A stretch of DNA of 64,000 nt from Clostridia bacterium (GCA_017407645.1 JAFQWE010000023.1:1-64000); one strand, 5' to 3'. Shown: positions 35,711 to 46,435, numbered from the stretch's first letter. Notes: generated from the letters alone by a model not told the origin. Program-made: numbers and translations.

Positions 35711-38700
35711 TTATTCTACAATTTCAATAGTAACCGGATTAAGAATAGTGCCTACAGCAAAATTAGAAAAATCCGGTGCGGTATTTTCAGTAACCAACAG
35801 TTCGGTTGCGCTTATACGTCTGAATTTGATGTAACCATCTTCAGCATACTCCTTCGTATATGCATAGAATGTAAAGTTATACTCATCTTCATATTCAACC
35901 AAGCTTTTGAGGTCCACCCCTGAATCGGGTAAGTAAGCTGCTTCAAGTCCGGATACTACATATAAAGCGCCGTCCATCCTAAACTGGAGGCTAATATAAT
36001 CACTTTCATAACAGCCAACCATATTACCGAAAAAGTTATTTTTGAAATCCAAAATAGTGTAGTGGTAGTAATTGTTATCTACTGTTACAGGTACCGCCCA
36101 ACTCAGCGAGGTGATAGGCTCCATGGAGGGCGCTTCTTCGAAGGTGAACACCGTATTGGGAATGATATCAAAACAGGTGTGCCCTGTGGGACCTGTTATG
36201 GATACAACCTCAAGCTTATTTTCAGCAATCAACTTGAGCGAAAGTGCAAACTCAACCTCATTCACAACTATTGTTAGCTGTATGGTGTTGCCACTAACGA
36301 AGGTGTTTAAAATTTCTGCTCCGTCACCTCTGCCAAAATAATATTCGACACCTTCAAATACTCTGTAACTCTCTGCATCTTCTCTTACCCAATCCTTCAT
36401 ATCATCAGGCAGGGTTGAGAAGTTGTCACCTATTTCCTGGGTTAATAAGTTTTCGTGGATATTTATCTTTGTATCACAAAGGACATCTTCTGAAAGGAAT
36501 ACTGCACGCCAGGCACCTCTTTTTTCAAAAACACTTTCAATGCTGATAAACTCAAAGCCGCGCTTTTTGGCATAATCTTTTACGTGGGTGCCATCTTTAG
36601 CAATCATTTGCAGGGATGAATTGCAACCCTCAAAGGCAGTAGAGTGAATTCTTGACTCTTGTCCGTCTGATGATGCCCACATTCTGTTTGCATCTTCAAA
36701 GGTGATGCTCTCGAGTGCAGTGCAACCGTAAAATGCTCTTGAACGGATGCGGCACATATTATCGGTGAAGTAGAAATCAGTCAGTTTTGTGCAGTTCTCA
36801 AACATTCTTGCATTTAGGAAGCCGACACCTTCGGTAAAGTCTACCTCTGCCAAATCGTAGCAATTCATAAATACTTCGTAGCCCATATAGGTTACAGTGT
36901 CGGGGATGTTGATTGAGGTAAGACCTGTTTGCTTGAATACTCTGTGATTGATGGTTTTTACTGTTGAAGGAATATCAATTTGAGTAAGCTTCGTGCAGTT
37001 GTAGAAGGTCAGTGAACTTAATTCGGTCAAGCCCTCATTAAGAGTAACATCAGAAAGTTTGGTGCAACCGTAAAACACTTCGTAACCCATAGTCTTAACA
37101 TCCTTACCGAACTTGACAGAGGTGGTGTGGTTAAGACCTTTAAACAGACGGTTACCAAGATGGGTGATGCCATCGTCGATAACGATGCTCTTAATATTAG
37201 CACGGTGCTCAACAAATGGGTTAACGTTGCCTACGTTGACGTAGTTGTAGGTTGCGCCTGTGCCGTAAATAGTAAGCACACCTGCATTCAAATCCAAACA
37301 CCATTTAGCATTCTCACCGCAAGTGCCAAAAATATAATTTTCATCATTTTCAAAGGCTACAAACTCATTCTTATTAGCAGTTGCATACATTTCTGCTTTT
37401 GAGCCTGTATAGCCGTAAACGGTAACGTAGCTTGGGATAGTATTGCTTTCGCCCGAAACATCGCACATTGGATTATGAATTTCAATCTTTTCAAGATAAT
37501 CGCAATATGCAAAGGCGTTTTTGCCGATACTTGTAACACCGCTATGCACAACAACACTTGCAATATCACAGAAATAGAAGGCATATTCGCCGATACTTGT
37601 AACCTTCATACCGTTGATGGTTTCGGGGATTACAATCTGTGTATCGTTGCCGATATAGTTGGTTATTTCAACTGTACCGTCAGGCAAGACTTTAAACTCA
37701 TAGTCAGATGCAAAACGGTCAAGAGGAACGAAGCGATTGCCGTATATTGCAGCAAAGGATTGAGCCGCTGTTCCCTCGTAACCGTAAATAACCGTTGTGT
37801 GCGGGAAGGCTGCACCACCAATTTCGGTTACTGTTTCAGGAATTACAACACTTTCAATTGATGAGCAGTCTAAAAAGGCACATTCGCCGATTGCAGTCAC
37901 CGTTTCGGGAATGGTAACGCTTGTAATAGAGGTGCAACCGATAAAGGCATATTGACCGATAGAGGTTACTGAAGCAGGAATAACAAGGTTTGTAACCAAT
38001 TTTCCGTTAAGATACAATTTTTCACCAAAGCTAAGCGGATTAGAGTAATAACCGTAGAAGTAGGTATTGCACCATGCCGCCAAATCGGTTATGTAGACAC
38101 CCGACAAGGACTGACAACCCCTAAACGCATTGTCGCCCACCTGAATTACACTTGATGGAATAATAATTCGTGTAATGTTGGCGCAACCGTCAAAAGCGTA
38201 ATCACAAATATATTTTAATCCGTCGGGCAAAACCACGCGAGAGGTTACACAGTTTTGGAAGGCACCGCCTGCAATCAGTTGGGTTCCGTCTTTGACAACA
38301 TAAGCCGAGCCGTTTGTATCGTACTTAATCAGATAATCGCCGTAGTACAATGCGTCCCCTTGCCAATTAGATTTATCATTGTAAAAACCTGAATTGCTAA
38401 AAGCAGAGATACCGATATATTCAAGTCCTTGGGGCAGATAAATGGTTGTTGCAGAAGTACAGTCGCAGAAGGCTCTTGCGCCAATGGTTTTTACTGTGTC
38501 AGGGATAATAATGGTTTCAAGGGTGCTACAACCCATAAATGCATAAGCAGGAATGATTGTTGCCTTTGTTATAACAACCTTTTTGAGTGATGCAGGGATT
38601 TCATAACCGCTGTCACCACCGGTGTAACCGGTGCCGAAAATATAGCCAAAATAGTCGCTGTTATTATATACGTATCCTGAAGGGTCTTTTTCTGATCCAA

Positions 38701-41700
38701 CAAAGGGCAAGGTAATTTCTTCAAGAGATTTACACTTTGCAAAAGCACGGTAGCCGATATATGTTGCGCTATCGGGAACGACTACAGTTTTAAGACCGTA
38801 ACAACCGCAAAAAGCATAATCGCCTATTGTCTCAACACCGTTGCCTATAGTAAGGTTAGTGATTTTTTTACAACCGTTAAAGGCATAACTACCAATAGTT
38901 TTTACGCCGCCAGGGATGGCGATGCTTGTGAGACCGGTACATCCGGAGAAAGCACTGCCACCAATAGTTGTTACGCTATTGGGGATGGTAATGCTTGTAA
39001 GTCCTGTACATCCGGAGAAAGCACTACCACCAATGCTTGTTACGCTATTGGGGATGGTGATGCTTGTAAGACCGGTGCAACCGTAGAAAGCATATTCGCT
39101 GATTGCTTTGGTTATTACAACCTCTTTAAGCGTTGAGGGCACGTGGTAGTTGTAATCATGATCATAATAATAATGGCTATGATGATTAATATAACCATCA
39201 TAATCACAGAACAACCATCCAAGTTCAGTGTTACCGGAACCGTCACTATACTGACCTACAAAGGGCAAGGTAATCTTTGTAAGCGAAGTAAAGCTGGCAA
39301 AAGCGCCTCTTTCAATGGTTGTTACACTGTCAGGAACAACGATACTTGTTATAGAATCACAATAATAAAATGCCAATGAATTAATAGTTGTTGTACCCTC
39401 AGGCAAAATCAATTCGGTCACAAGTTTATTATTTAAATAGAGTTTTTTAGCATAATAAAGAGGGTTAGCAATATAGTTGCCGAAACTTATATTAGACCAA
39501 GCAGCCAAATCTGTTATATTAACCCTATTAAGAGAAGTACAACCGGAGAAAGCATCATTTCCAATAGTTGTTACGCTGTCAGGGATGGTGATGCTTGTAA
39601 GACCGGTGCATCCGTAGAAAGCATAATTTCCAATAGTTGTTACGCTATCAGGGATGGTGATGCTTGTAAGACCGGTGCATCCGTAGAAAGCACTACCACC
39701 AATAGTTGTTACGCTATCAGGGATGGTGATGCTTGTGAGTGAGGTGCAATCAGAGAAAGCATTATTTGCTATATACTTTGTTCCGCTTTTTACGGTAACA
39801 ACAATAGGATTGCCTGTGCGTAAAATCAAATGATTATCTAAATAAAAAACGCCGTCTTGCCAGTTGGCAGAATCATTATATGCAGCCGTTCCGTAAAAAG
39901 CACCATCACCAAAACTTACTTGCCTGTCAGGCAGGTCAATATTTATAAGTTTGGTGCAATTATAGAAAGCACTGTTACCAATAGTTGTTACGCTGTCTGG
40001 GATGGTGATGCTTGTGAGTGCGGTGCAACCGTAGAAAGCAGAACTACCAATACTTGTTACGCTGTCTGGGATGGTGATGCTTGTGAGTGCGGTGCATCCG
40101 TAGAAAGCACTACCACCAATACTTGTTACGCTGTCTGGGATGGTGATGCTTGTGATGTAACTGCAATAACGGAAAGCATCATAACCAATACTTGTTGCTT
40201 TGGTTATTACAACCTCTTTAAGTGATGAGGGAACGTATGAATCATTGTTCCAAGAATCTGACGCGCCAAAGATATAACCAAAATTGGTGTTATTAATAGT
40301 TTTACCAACAAATGGCAAGGTAATCTTTTTAACAGCATTGCAGCCGTAAAAGGCATAACTACCGATAGATGTTACGTCATCATCAATAACAATATTGAGT
40401 ATCTGATTCTTATACACACTCCAAGGGGCAACCTCGGTTCCGACAGTATAATCGGAGGGAGTGTAATAGGTCCCTTGTGAATAGTTATACATAGCACCTT
40501 CGCCGGAGATATAAAGAGTGCCTGTTCCGTTATCAAACACCCAATTAAGATTGGTACCGCAAACACCCTTTGGCAAAGATGACAAATTGCGAATATATCC
40601 ACACTCGTTACATACGGAATCATTTACGTCATCATAGATATGATATGTTATACGCTCAAAACCGCATATATTGCAATCAGTATCACATCCGTTGGTATAC
40701 ACGTGGTCACCAACTTGACGAATCTTTCTACACTCATTACACTCCGTATCACAAGCATTATCATAAATATGGTCACCTGCTGCTTTTATGAGTACACCAC
40801 ATAAAATACAATAGGAATCTTCTTCGCAATCAGGAGCAAGATTTGGGGTAATATTTAACTTAAACCAGACAGTATCACTTCCTGAAGATTGGGAGGTATC
40901 TTTACTGTATTTAATGTATACCTTGTCACCCGCAACCAAATTCAGTGAGCATTCTTGCCAGTTTGTTATACCTGACTGTGTAACTTTTGTTGTGTCGTTT
41001 TGTGTTATTATCAGTTTATCATAGCCGCTTTCTGTTGACGTGTAATAACTTATATCCAACGAAAAAGCAGATAAAGCAGTAATCGTAAAAGTAGAAGTTG
41101 AGTTGTGATTTTTGTTTGTTGAATTGTAAATACCATTATTCAACTCAAACGGATTTACTTCTGCGTTTGACATCTCATATAAAGTTGTTAAATGTTGTGT
41201 GACTCTTGTTTCACCACACTCGTTACAATCAGGGTCGCAGGCATTGTCATAAACATGGACACCTACCGTGCGAATCTCGCCGCATTCGTTGCAATCAGCA
41301 TCGCATGCGTTGGCGTAAACGTGGTCACATATTGATTTAATGGATATATTAGCCCACTCACGACCATTTTGAGGTCCGTAGTTGCCTGTAAGACGAAGAC
41401 CGAGTTTTGCATTGGTTAGTGCTGCAGTTACAGGAATTTCAGTAGCTGTTGTTCCATCGGTGAGAGTCCAATTCAGCATAACGCCGCCCAATCTTACACT
41501 AACCTTGCTCTCTTTATAGGTAACCTCGTACTCACCGTTGGGCAAAGTAGTAAGGTCATAGGTTGCTAATTCCTGACCGTTATAAAGAATGTATGCGGTA
41601 TAGGTGTTATCCTTAATAGAATTGTTTGGAGAGTCGTTCTTTATACGAAGTTCAAGATTCTTTGTTTCTGTGCCGAAGTATGCAGAGCACCACTCACCGT

Positions 41701-42094
41701 AATAGTTGTTGTAGCCATTCTTCATTGTAAGGGTTCCCTTAAAACTAAAACCTTCTGAAAAGTCAAAGTTCTTAGTAGTCCAAATAGTTCTGGTTACCTG
41801 ACTAGAAGAAATAACAAATCTTCCGTCTGTAATGTAGGTGGTATCGCACCAATCTGCTGCAACGAATGACTCGGGTGCCCATGCAGAAGCAAGAAATTCG
41901 CCCACTTCAGGAGCAGATTCGTTACTATTGCCGCCTGTGTAATACTGGATATTAGGTTCGTTAAGGCTGTCAACAGAGGATAAAACCTCCGCCATAGCCA
42001 CTATTCCTGTTGAACCCAGACCGGACAGGAATACCATAATTGACAAAACCGAAACAAAAAGTTTTTTTAGATTTGACTTAATTGTTTGCTTCAT
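35711..42094 (-). CDS. Giant secreted LRR_5 (BspA-like) leucine-rich repeat protein with Cys-rich repeats
   Basis: 2127 residues with AGAGGAG 8 nt before the ATG. A Sec signal peptide (cleavage near AMA-E, residue 35) is followed by a lectin/concanavalin-like beta domain (about 65-255). Two cysteine-rich zones (about 260-300 and 445-505) carry five to six copies of CDxDCNxCGxxR. LRR_5 repeats of about 23 residues (AFYGCTGLTSITIPDSVTTI) span about 570-1480 and again about 1640-1830, and a repeat-free C-terminal region of about 300 residues follows. No LPxTG or other sortase motif is at the end, so anchoring is unclear. BspA-type LRR proteins are thought to act in adhesion. It follows the O-antigen-ligase-like gene by one base (TAA-A-ATG), so the two share a transcript. 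Confidence 0.92.
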   Translation of the reverse strand: MKQTIKSNLKKLFVSVLSIMVFLSGLGSTGIVAMAEVLSSVDSLNEPNIQYYTGGNSNESAPEVGEFLASAWAPESFVAADWCDTTYITDGRFVISSSQVTRTIWTTKNFDFSEGFSFKGTLTMKNGYNNYYGEWCSAYFGTETKNLELRIKNDSPNNSIKDNTYTAYILYNGQELATYDLTTLPNGEYEVTYKESKVSVRLGGVMLNWTLTDGTTATEIPVTAALTNAKLGLRLTGNYGPQNGREWANISIKSICDHVYANACDADCNECGEIRTVGVHVYDNACDPDCNECGETRVTQHLTTLYEMSNAEVNPFELNNGIYNSTNKNHNSTSTFTITALSAFSLDISYYTSTESGYDKLIITQNDTTKVTQSGITNWQECSLNLVAGDKVYIKYSKDTSQSSGSDTVWFKLNITPNLAPDCEEDSYCILCGVLIKAAGDHIYDNACDTECNECRKIRQVGDHVYTNGCDTDCNICGFERITYHIYDDVNDSVCNECGYIRNLSSLPKGVCGTNLNWVFDNGTGTLYISGEGAMYNYSQGTYYTPSDYTVGTEVAPWSVYKNQILNIVIDDDVTSIGSYAFYGCNAVKKITLPFVGKTINNTNFGYIFGASDSWNNDSYVPSSLKEVVITKATSIGYDAFRYCSYITSITIPDSVTSIGGSAFYGCTALTSITIPDSVTSIGSSAFYGCTALTSITIPDSVTTIGNSAFYNCTKLINIDLPDRQVSFGDGAFYGTAAYNDSANWQDGVFYLDNHLILRTGNPIVVTVKSGTKYIANNAFSDCTSLTSITIPDSVTTIGGSAFYGCTGLTSITIPDSVTTIGNYAFYGCTGLTSITIPDSVTTIGNDAFSGCTSLNRVNITDLAAWSNISFGNYIANPLYYAKKLYLNNKLVTELILPEGTTTINSLAFYYCDSITSIVVPDSVTTIERGAFASFTSLTKITLPFVGQYSDGSGNTELGWLFCDYDGYINHHSHYYYDHDYNYHVPSTLKEVVITKAISEYAFYGCTGLTSITIPNSVTSIGGSAFSGCTGLTSITIPNSVTTIGGSAFSGCTGLTSIAIPGGVKTIGSYAFNGCKKITNLTIGNGVETIGDYAFCGCYGLKTVVVPDSATYIGYRAFAKCKSLEEITLPFVGSEKDPSGYVYNNSDYFGYIFGTGYTGGDSGYEIPASLKKVVITKATIIPAYAFMGCSTLETIIIPDTVKTIGARAFCDCTSATTIYLPQGLEYIGISAFSNSGFYNDKSNWQGDALYYGDYLIKYDTNGSAYVVKDGTQLIAGGAFQNCVTSRVVLPDGLKYICDYAFDGCANITRIIIPSSVIQVGDNAFRGCQSLSGVYITDLAAWCNTYFYGYYSNPLSFGEKLYLNGKLVTNLVIPASVTSIGQYAFIGCTSITSVTIPETVTAIGECAFLDCSSIESVVIPETVTEIGGAAFPHTTVIYGYEGTAAQSFAAIYGNRFVPLDRFASDYEFKVLPDGTVEITNYIGNDTQIVIPETINGMKVTSIGEYAFYFCDIASVVVHSGVTSIGKNAFAYCDYLEKIEIHNPMCDVSGESNTIPSYVTVYGYTGSKAEMYATANKNEFVAFENDENYIFGTCGENAKWCLDLNAGVLTIYGTGATYNYVNVGNVNPFVEHRANIKSIVIDDGITHLGNRLFKGLNHTTSVKFGKDVKTMGYEVFYGCTKLSDVTLNEGLTELSSLTFYNCTKLTQIDIPSTVKTINHRVFKQTGLTSINIPDTVTYMGYEVFMNCYDLAEVDFTEGVGFLNARMFENCTKLTDFYFTDNMCRIRSRAFYGCTALESITFEDANRMWASSDGQESRIHSTAFEGCNSSLQMIAKDGTHVKDYAKKRGFEFISIESVFEKRGAWRAVFLSEDVLCDTKINIHENLLTQEIGDNFSTLPDDMKDWVREDAESYRVFEGVEYYFGRGDGAEILNTFVSGNTIQLTIVVNEVEFALSLKLIAENKLEVVSITGPTGHTCFDIIPNTVFTFEEAPSMEPITSLSWAVPVTVDNNYYHYTILDFKNNFFGNMVGCYESDYISLQFRMDGALYVVSGLEAAYLPDSGVDLKSLVEYEDEYNFTFYAYTKEYAEDGYIKFRRISATELLVTENTAPDFSNFAVGTILNPVTIEIVE
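38920..40180 (-). repeat. Near-identical 69-bp intragenic tandem repeats encoding LRR units
   Basis: Units containing GGGATGGTGATGCTTGT and CCGTAGAAAGCA recur at 69-bp steps in three blocks (about 38920-39100, 39540-39760, 39960-40180). They match at the DNA level, not only in protein, which marks recent unit duplication or gene conversion. Copy number is likely to vary between strains. Confidence 0.8.
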
Positions 42095-42095
42095 T

Positions 42096-43571
42096 TTATT
42101 TGCTCCTCTCTTTTATTCGGTTTTTATATTTTGATGCAATAACTGCAATAAATATATAAACAAGGGGTGTTGTGAACGGTTGTGCTATATTAAACATTGC
42201 CTGTGCAAAGTATGCGACCAACCCCATAAACAATGCTAACGAAATTACATTATCCTTCATTTCTTTAACAACTACGATTACTGTCGCACCCATCATAAAC
42301 AAATAGGATGCCGCTCCGAAAATACCCGTTGTAATCAAAAATTGCAAATATTCGTTGTGGGCTTGATCAACATATGCCGTACCGACATCATTAAGGGCGT
42401 TTTGCAAGGATTCGGGGCCAATTCCTACAAGCCACTCTTTAAGTGTAAAATTATCCATCACTTCAAAGCACTTGCGGTATACCATACCTCGCCCTGTACC
42501 CCATTGGTCGGTGATTTTAAAATATTTATCCAAATGTCCCAGACTGTTAATGTTGGCGTATACAAACATAACCGTCAGCGTTAAAACGGCCGTTATAAGC
42601 ATTATAACGTATACCCATTTAAAAGTCATCAAATTAAACCATTTTTTGTTGACGCAAATCGCCAATCCAACACAAACAATCGTTATAGCAACGGCTAATA
42701 TCGGATGAAGCAGAATTCTCATTAAATCTGCAGTTATATAAACACTGTTAATTGCAGGTTTTATAACATTGCTAAAAATAGATGCTACGGGTATTATTAT
42801 TGCTAAGGATATTAAAAAGCGTTTTAGCATATCGGGCTTTTTTAAGCAAAACAGCAAATATACCACCACAAAAACAACAAATCCGATAACAAAACTTTCG
42901 CTTGAAGTAAGTACCGCTGCAAATGTACCCAACACCAACGCCGCCGTATAATGCCATTTTGCAATTTCTTCTGTGGAATTACAATAAAGCACTATAACAA
43001 CAGGAAAAATTAACGAAACATATGCGCCGAAGAAATTTATGTTGCCAATGGTAGTTATAAAATCGTCCGTTTGATTATTTAGCAATGCAGGTTGCATACC
43101 TAACACATCAATGTTTGCTGCATTTAATATTGCTACCAGTGACACAATGCTAAAACTAAGCAACATCCAACTTATAAAACTATCTTTTGAGCCGTAATTA
43201 TTAGATATTATAAAATACACAACCGCATAAATAACAATTATTATTGCGCCTTGCATTCGCGAGTCTTTGCCAAGCCATACATCTGCATCATATTTTGCAA
43301 ACGTTGCCGATAGCAAGTTGGATATTGCAAATAAAGCAACGGATAAATCTAATAAAATCGGTTTATAGTTTATTCTTTTGTTAATTGCTGTATTCACTGC
43401 AAGGTAAATCAGCAACAAGGATATCATTACTGCGCTAAGCACTAAAAAGCAACGGCTTTTTGTTTCGCTTATATTTAAATAACCGTTATTAAAAACAAGA
43501 GGCAACAGAAAGGTTATTAAACACAGATATACATCGGTCATATATGCTGGTGTTTTTTTAAGAATATTCAT
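42096..43571 (-). CDS. O-antigen ligase / polymerase-like membrane protein (Wzy_C family)
   Basis: 491 residues with about 12 transmembrane helices. The large extracytoplasmic loop contains the hallmarks of the Wzy_C family: WGTGRGMVYRKCFEVM, GIGPESLQ, and the conserved DQAHNEYLQFLITTGIFG. Members transfer lipid-linked glycans to lipopolysaccharide or, in Gram-positives and pilin ligases, to proteins. The gene is immediately upstream of a giant secreted LRR protein in the same operon, so glycosylation of that protein is a plausible inference. Ribosome site is weak (GGTG). Confidence 0.85.
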   Translation of the reverse strand: MNILKKTPAYMTDVYLCLITFLLPLVFNNGYLNISETKSRCFLVLSAVMISLLLIYLAVNTAINKRINYKPILLDLSVALFAISNLLSATFAKYDADVWLGKDSRMQGAIIIVIYAVVYFIISNNYGSKDSFISWMLLSFSIVSLVAILNAANIDVLGMQPALLNNQTDDFITTIGNINFFGAYVSLIFPVVIVLYCNSTEEIAKWHYTAALVLGTFAAVLTSSESFVIGFVVFVVVYLLFCLKKPDMLKRFLISLAIIIPVASIFSNVIKPAINSVYITADLMRILLHPILAVAITIVCVGLAICVNKKWFNLMTFKWVYVIMLITAVLTLTVMFVYANINSLGHLDKYFKITDQWGTGRGMVYRKCFEVMDNFTLKEWLVGIGPESLQNALNDVGTAYVDQAHNEYLQFLITTGIFGAASYLFMMGATVIVVVKEMKDNVISLALFMGLVAYFAQAMFNIAQPFTTPLVYIFIAVIASKYKNRIKERSK

Positions 43572-43670
43572 TGTAGCACCGTCTTTATTAAAAGAATAGA
43601 TTATTACGAAAAAAAGCCCTCACTGTGGAATAGTTTTATATCACTGTCTTACAAATGGAAACCTGCACAA

Positions 43671-43699
43671 ATCTTACCACCAATCCAGAGAATTGTCAA
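43671..43699 (-). promoter_or_regulatory. Promoter of the O-antigen ligase / LRR operon
   Basis: Consensus -35 TTGACA, 17 nt, -10 TAAGAT on the minus strand; the 5' leader to the ATG would be about 90 nt. Confidence 0.75.
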
Positions 43700-43719
43700 C
43701 AAACAACACATCATACGGA

Positions 43720-43749
43720 CAAAAAAGAGAGGGCGTTTTGCCCTCTCTT
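43720..43749 (-). terminator. Terminator of argG-argH
   Basis: Perfect 10-bp stem AAGAGAGGGC / GCCCTCTCTT then TTTTTT on the minus strand, 7 bp after the argH stop. Confidence 0.9.
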
Positions 43750-43755
43750 ACAAGT

Positions 43756-45129
43756 TTAATTTAATTGTGCTTTTACGTACTCAATCTGTTTTTCAACCGA
43801 CTGGATTGAAGTGCCGCCCTCACTGATACGTTTTTCAACGCAGGTGGTAAGGTCAATCTCGTTATACAAATCGTTATCGAACAAATCGCTGTATTCCTTA
43901 TAAACCTCAAGAGGCAAATCCTCAAGGACGGTTTTATCGGCAATGCAACGGGCAACAATCTGACCTGAAATTTTATATGCACTTCTGAAGGGCATACCCT
44001 TTTTAACAAGATAGTCGGCAAGGTCGGTAGCATTGATAAAGCCGCCTTGTGCCGCTTTTTTCATATTATCGGCGCAAACACTCATAGTAGACAGCATACC
44101 GCTCATAACGCCGAGGCACATTTTGATAGTATCAACGGCATCAAAGACACACTCTTTATCCTCCTGCATATCCTTATTATAAGCAAGAGGCAAGCCTTTG
44201 AGGGCGGTAAGCAGGCTCATCAAATCACCGTAAATTCTACCTGTTTTGCCACGGATAAGCTCTGCCATATCGGGATTTTTCTTTTGGGGCATAATTGAGG
44301 AACCTGTTGTGAAAGCATCGCTGAGTTCAACAAACTTAAACTCCCAACTTGACCACAAAATAATCTCTTCCGACAGTCTTGACATATGCATCTGTAAGAG
44401 TGCGATTGCGCTCATAAGTTCAACACAAAAATCGCGGTCAGACACGCCGTCAAGAGAGTTAAGACAAATGCCGTCAAAACCAAGGGCGGCAGCCTCACTT
44501 CTGCGGTCGGTGGCATAGGTTGTGCCTGCAAGAGCGCAACAACCGATGGGTGACATATTCATACGCTTTTTGCAGTCGCAAATGCGGTCAACATCACGAA
44601 GGAGCATCATTGCATACGCCATCATATGATGGCCGAAGGTGATGGGTTGCGCCCTTTGCAAATGGGTGTAGCCGGGCATAATAGTTGCCTTATTCTGCTC
44701 TGCCTGTTCGGTCAACGCAACGATTACCTGCTTGGTTAAAGCGATTATCTGATCAGCCTCGTCCCGCAGATACATACGAATATCAAGGGCAACCTGGTCG
44801 TTACGGCTGCGGGCGGTGTGGAGCTTTTTGCCCACGTCACCGATACGCTCGGTAAGCACCTGCTCAACAAACATATGTATATCCTCACACTGCATATCAA
44901 ACTGCAATGCGCCGCTTTCCAAATCGGCAAGTATGCCCTCAAGCCCTGCAATAAGGGTGTCGGCATCCTCGTTAGAGATAATATTGCACCCTGCAAGCAT
45001 TGCGGCGTGTGCTATACTACCCTGAATATCCTGCTTATACATACGGCAGTCAAAATGAATGGATGAATTAAAATCGTCTGCCAATTTGTCGGTGGCACCG
45101 TCAGTGCGACCTGCCCACATTTTTGCCAT
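43756..45129 (-). CDS. argH: Argininosuccinate lyase
   Basis: 457 residues, the normal length. The fumarase/aspartase superfamily signature GSSIMPQKKNPD is near residue 282, with the HTARSRNDQ active-site motif near residue 104 and GYTHLQRAQP near residue 150. It cleaves argininosuccinate to arginine and fumarate in the last step of arginine synthesis. It lies 15 bp after argG in one operon, with AGGAG before the ATG. Confidence 0.98.
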   Translation of the reverse strand: MAKMWAGRTDGATDKLADDFNSSIHFDCRMYKQDIQGSIAHAAMLAGCNIISNEDADTLIAGLEGILADLESGALQFDMQCEDIHMFVEQVLTERIGDVGKKLHTARSRNDQVALDIRMYLRDEADQIIALTKQVIVALTEQAEQNKATIMPGYTHLQRAQPITFGHHMMAYAMMLLRDVDRICDCKKRMNMSPIGCCALAGTTYATDRRSEAAALGFDGICLNSLDGVSDRDFCVELMSAIALLQMHMSRLSEEIILWSSWEFKFVELSDAFTTGSSIMPQKKNPDMAELIRGKTGRIYGDLMSLLTALKGLPLAYNKDMQEDKECVFDAVDTIKMCLGVMSGMLSTMSVCADNMKKAAQGGFINATDLADYLVKKGMPFRSAYKISGQIVARCIADKTVLEDLPLEVYKEYSDLFDNDLYNEIDLTTCVEKRISEGGTSIQSVEKQIEYVKAQLN

Positions 45130-45144
45130 TATAAAAACTCCTGA

Positions 45145-46365
45145 TTATTTGTTGTTTTTGTCAACCATTGCCTGAACCTTGATAGGCAGACCGTAAAGGT
45201 TGATAAAGCCTGCTGAATCGCGCTGGTCGTAGTCACTTTCACCGAAGGTAGCAATCTCTTCACTGTAAAGTGAATAGGGACTCCATACGCCTGCGTTAAT
45301 CATATTACCCTTGTAAAGCTTAAGTCTTACCTTACCTGTTACCTTTTCCTGAGTCTTGTCAACGAAGGCAGACAAAGCCTCGCGCAAGGGAGTAAACCAC
45401 TGACCGTTGTATACAAGCTCTGCAAAGGTGATAGAAAGCTTCTGCTTTTCGTGCATGGTCATTTTGTCAAGACAAACAGACTCAAGAACGCTGTGTGCCT
45501 TGTAAAGAATAGTACCGCCGGGAGTTTCGTAAACGCCGCGGCACTTCATACCGACAAGACGGTTTTCAACGATGTCGATAATACCGATACCGTTGGCGCC
45601 GCCAAGCTCGTTAAGCTTGAGAATAATATTCTTTGCGGTCATTTTTTCACCGTCAAGTGCAACGGGAACACCCTGCTCAAAGTCAAGGGTTACGTAGGTA
45701 GGCTTGTCGGGTGCGGCAATGGGAGATACGCCCATTTCCAAAAAGCCCTCTTTTTCATACAAGGGCTCGTTGCCTGTATCCTCAAGGTCCATACCCTCGT
45801 GAGAGAGGTGCCACAGGTTCTTATCCTTTGAATAGTTGGTTTCGCGGTTTATCTTAAGAGGAATGTTGTGTGCCTCGGCATACTCAATCTCTTCATCACG
45901 GGATTTGATATCCCACTCACGCCAAGGAGCGATAATAGGCATTTCGGGTGCGAAATGCTTGATAGCAAGCTCGAAACGAACCTGGTCGTTGCCCTTACCT
46001 GTGCAACCGTGACAGATAGCGTCTGCCCCCTCTTTAATAGCAATTTCAACAAGACCCTTTGCAATGCAAGGACGTGCGTGGCTGGTGCCAAGCAAATACT
46101 CCTCGTATACTGCGCCTGCCTTCATTGTGGGGATGATGTACTCATCAACGTATTCTTCGGTCAAGTCAAGCACGTAAAGCTTGCTTGCGCCTGTTTTGAT
46201 TGCCTTTTCTTCAAGACCCTCAAGCTCGTCAGCCTGACCAACGTTGCCTGATACTGCAATAACTTCGCAGTTGTTGTAATTCTCTTTAAGCCAAGGGATG
46301 ATGATAGACGTATCCAGTCCGCCTGAGTAGGCAAGAACTACCTTTTTGATGTCTTCCTTTTTCAT
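45145..46365 (-). CDS. argG: Argininosuccinate synthase
   Basis: 406 residues from ATG 46365, which has CGGAGG upstream; the longer frame would start inside the leader. The ATP-binding PP-motif [12 protein letters not shown] is near residue 11 and [13 protein letters not shown] near residue 118. It joins citrulline and aspartate at the cost of ATP. First gene of the argGH operon, with a near-consensus promoter. No ARG-box operator was recognised with confidence. Confidence 0.98.
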   Translation of the reverse strand: MKKEDIKKVVLAYSGGLDTSIIIPWLKENYNNCEVIAVSGNVGQADELEGLEEKAIKTGASKLYVLDLTEEYVDEYIIPTMKAGAVYEEYLLGTSHARPCIAKGLVEIAIKEGADAICHGCTGKGNDQVRFELAIKHFAPEMPIIAPWREWDIKSRDEEIEYAEAHNIPLKINRETNYSKDKNLWHLSHEGMDLEDTGNEPLYEKEGFLEMGVSPIAAPDKPTYVTLDFEQGVPVALDGEKMTAKNIILKLNELGGANGIGIIDIVENRLVGMKCRGVYETPGGTILYKAHSVLESVCLDKMTMHEKQKLSITFAELVYNGQWFTPLREALSAFVDKTQEKVTGKVRLKLYKGNMINAGVWSPYSLYSEEIATFGESDYDQRDSAGFINLYGLPIKVQAMVDKNNK

Positions 46366-46407
46366 TTTTATGACCTCCGTGAATAGAAATTCTTTGATTA
46401 TTGTATT

Positions 46408-46435
46408 ATTATACACTTTTAACCCTGTTTGTCAA
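46408..46435 (-). promoter_or_regulatory. argGH promoter
   Basis: TTGACA, 16 nt, TATAAT on the minus strand, about 43 bp before the argG ATG. Confidence 0.8.

Noticed and set aside
43572..43720. A possible riboswitch in the leader of the O-antigen ligase operon
   Set aside because: The leader is only about 90 nt and shows no conserved riboswitch core or anti-terminator.
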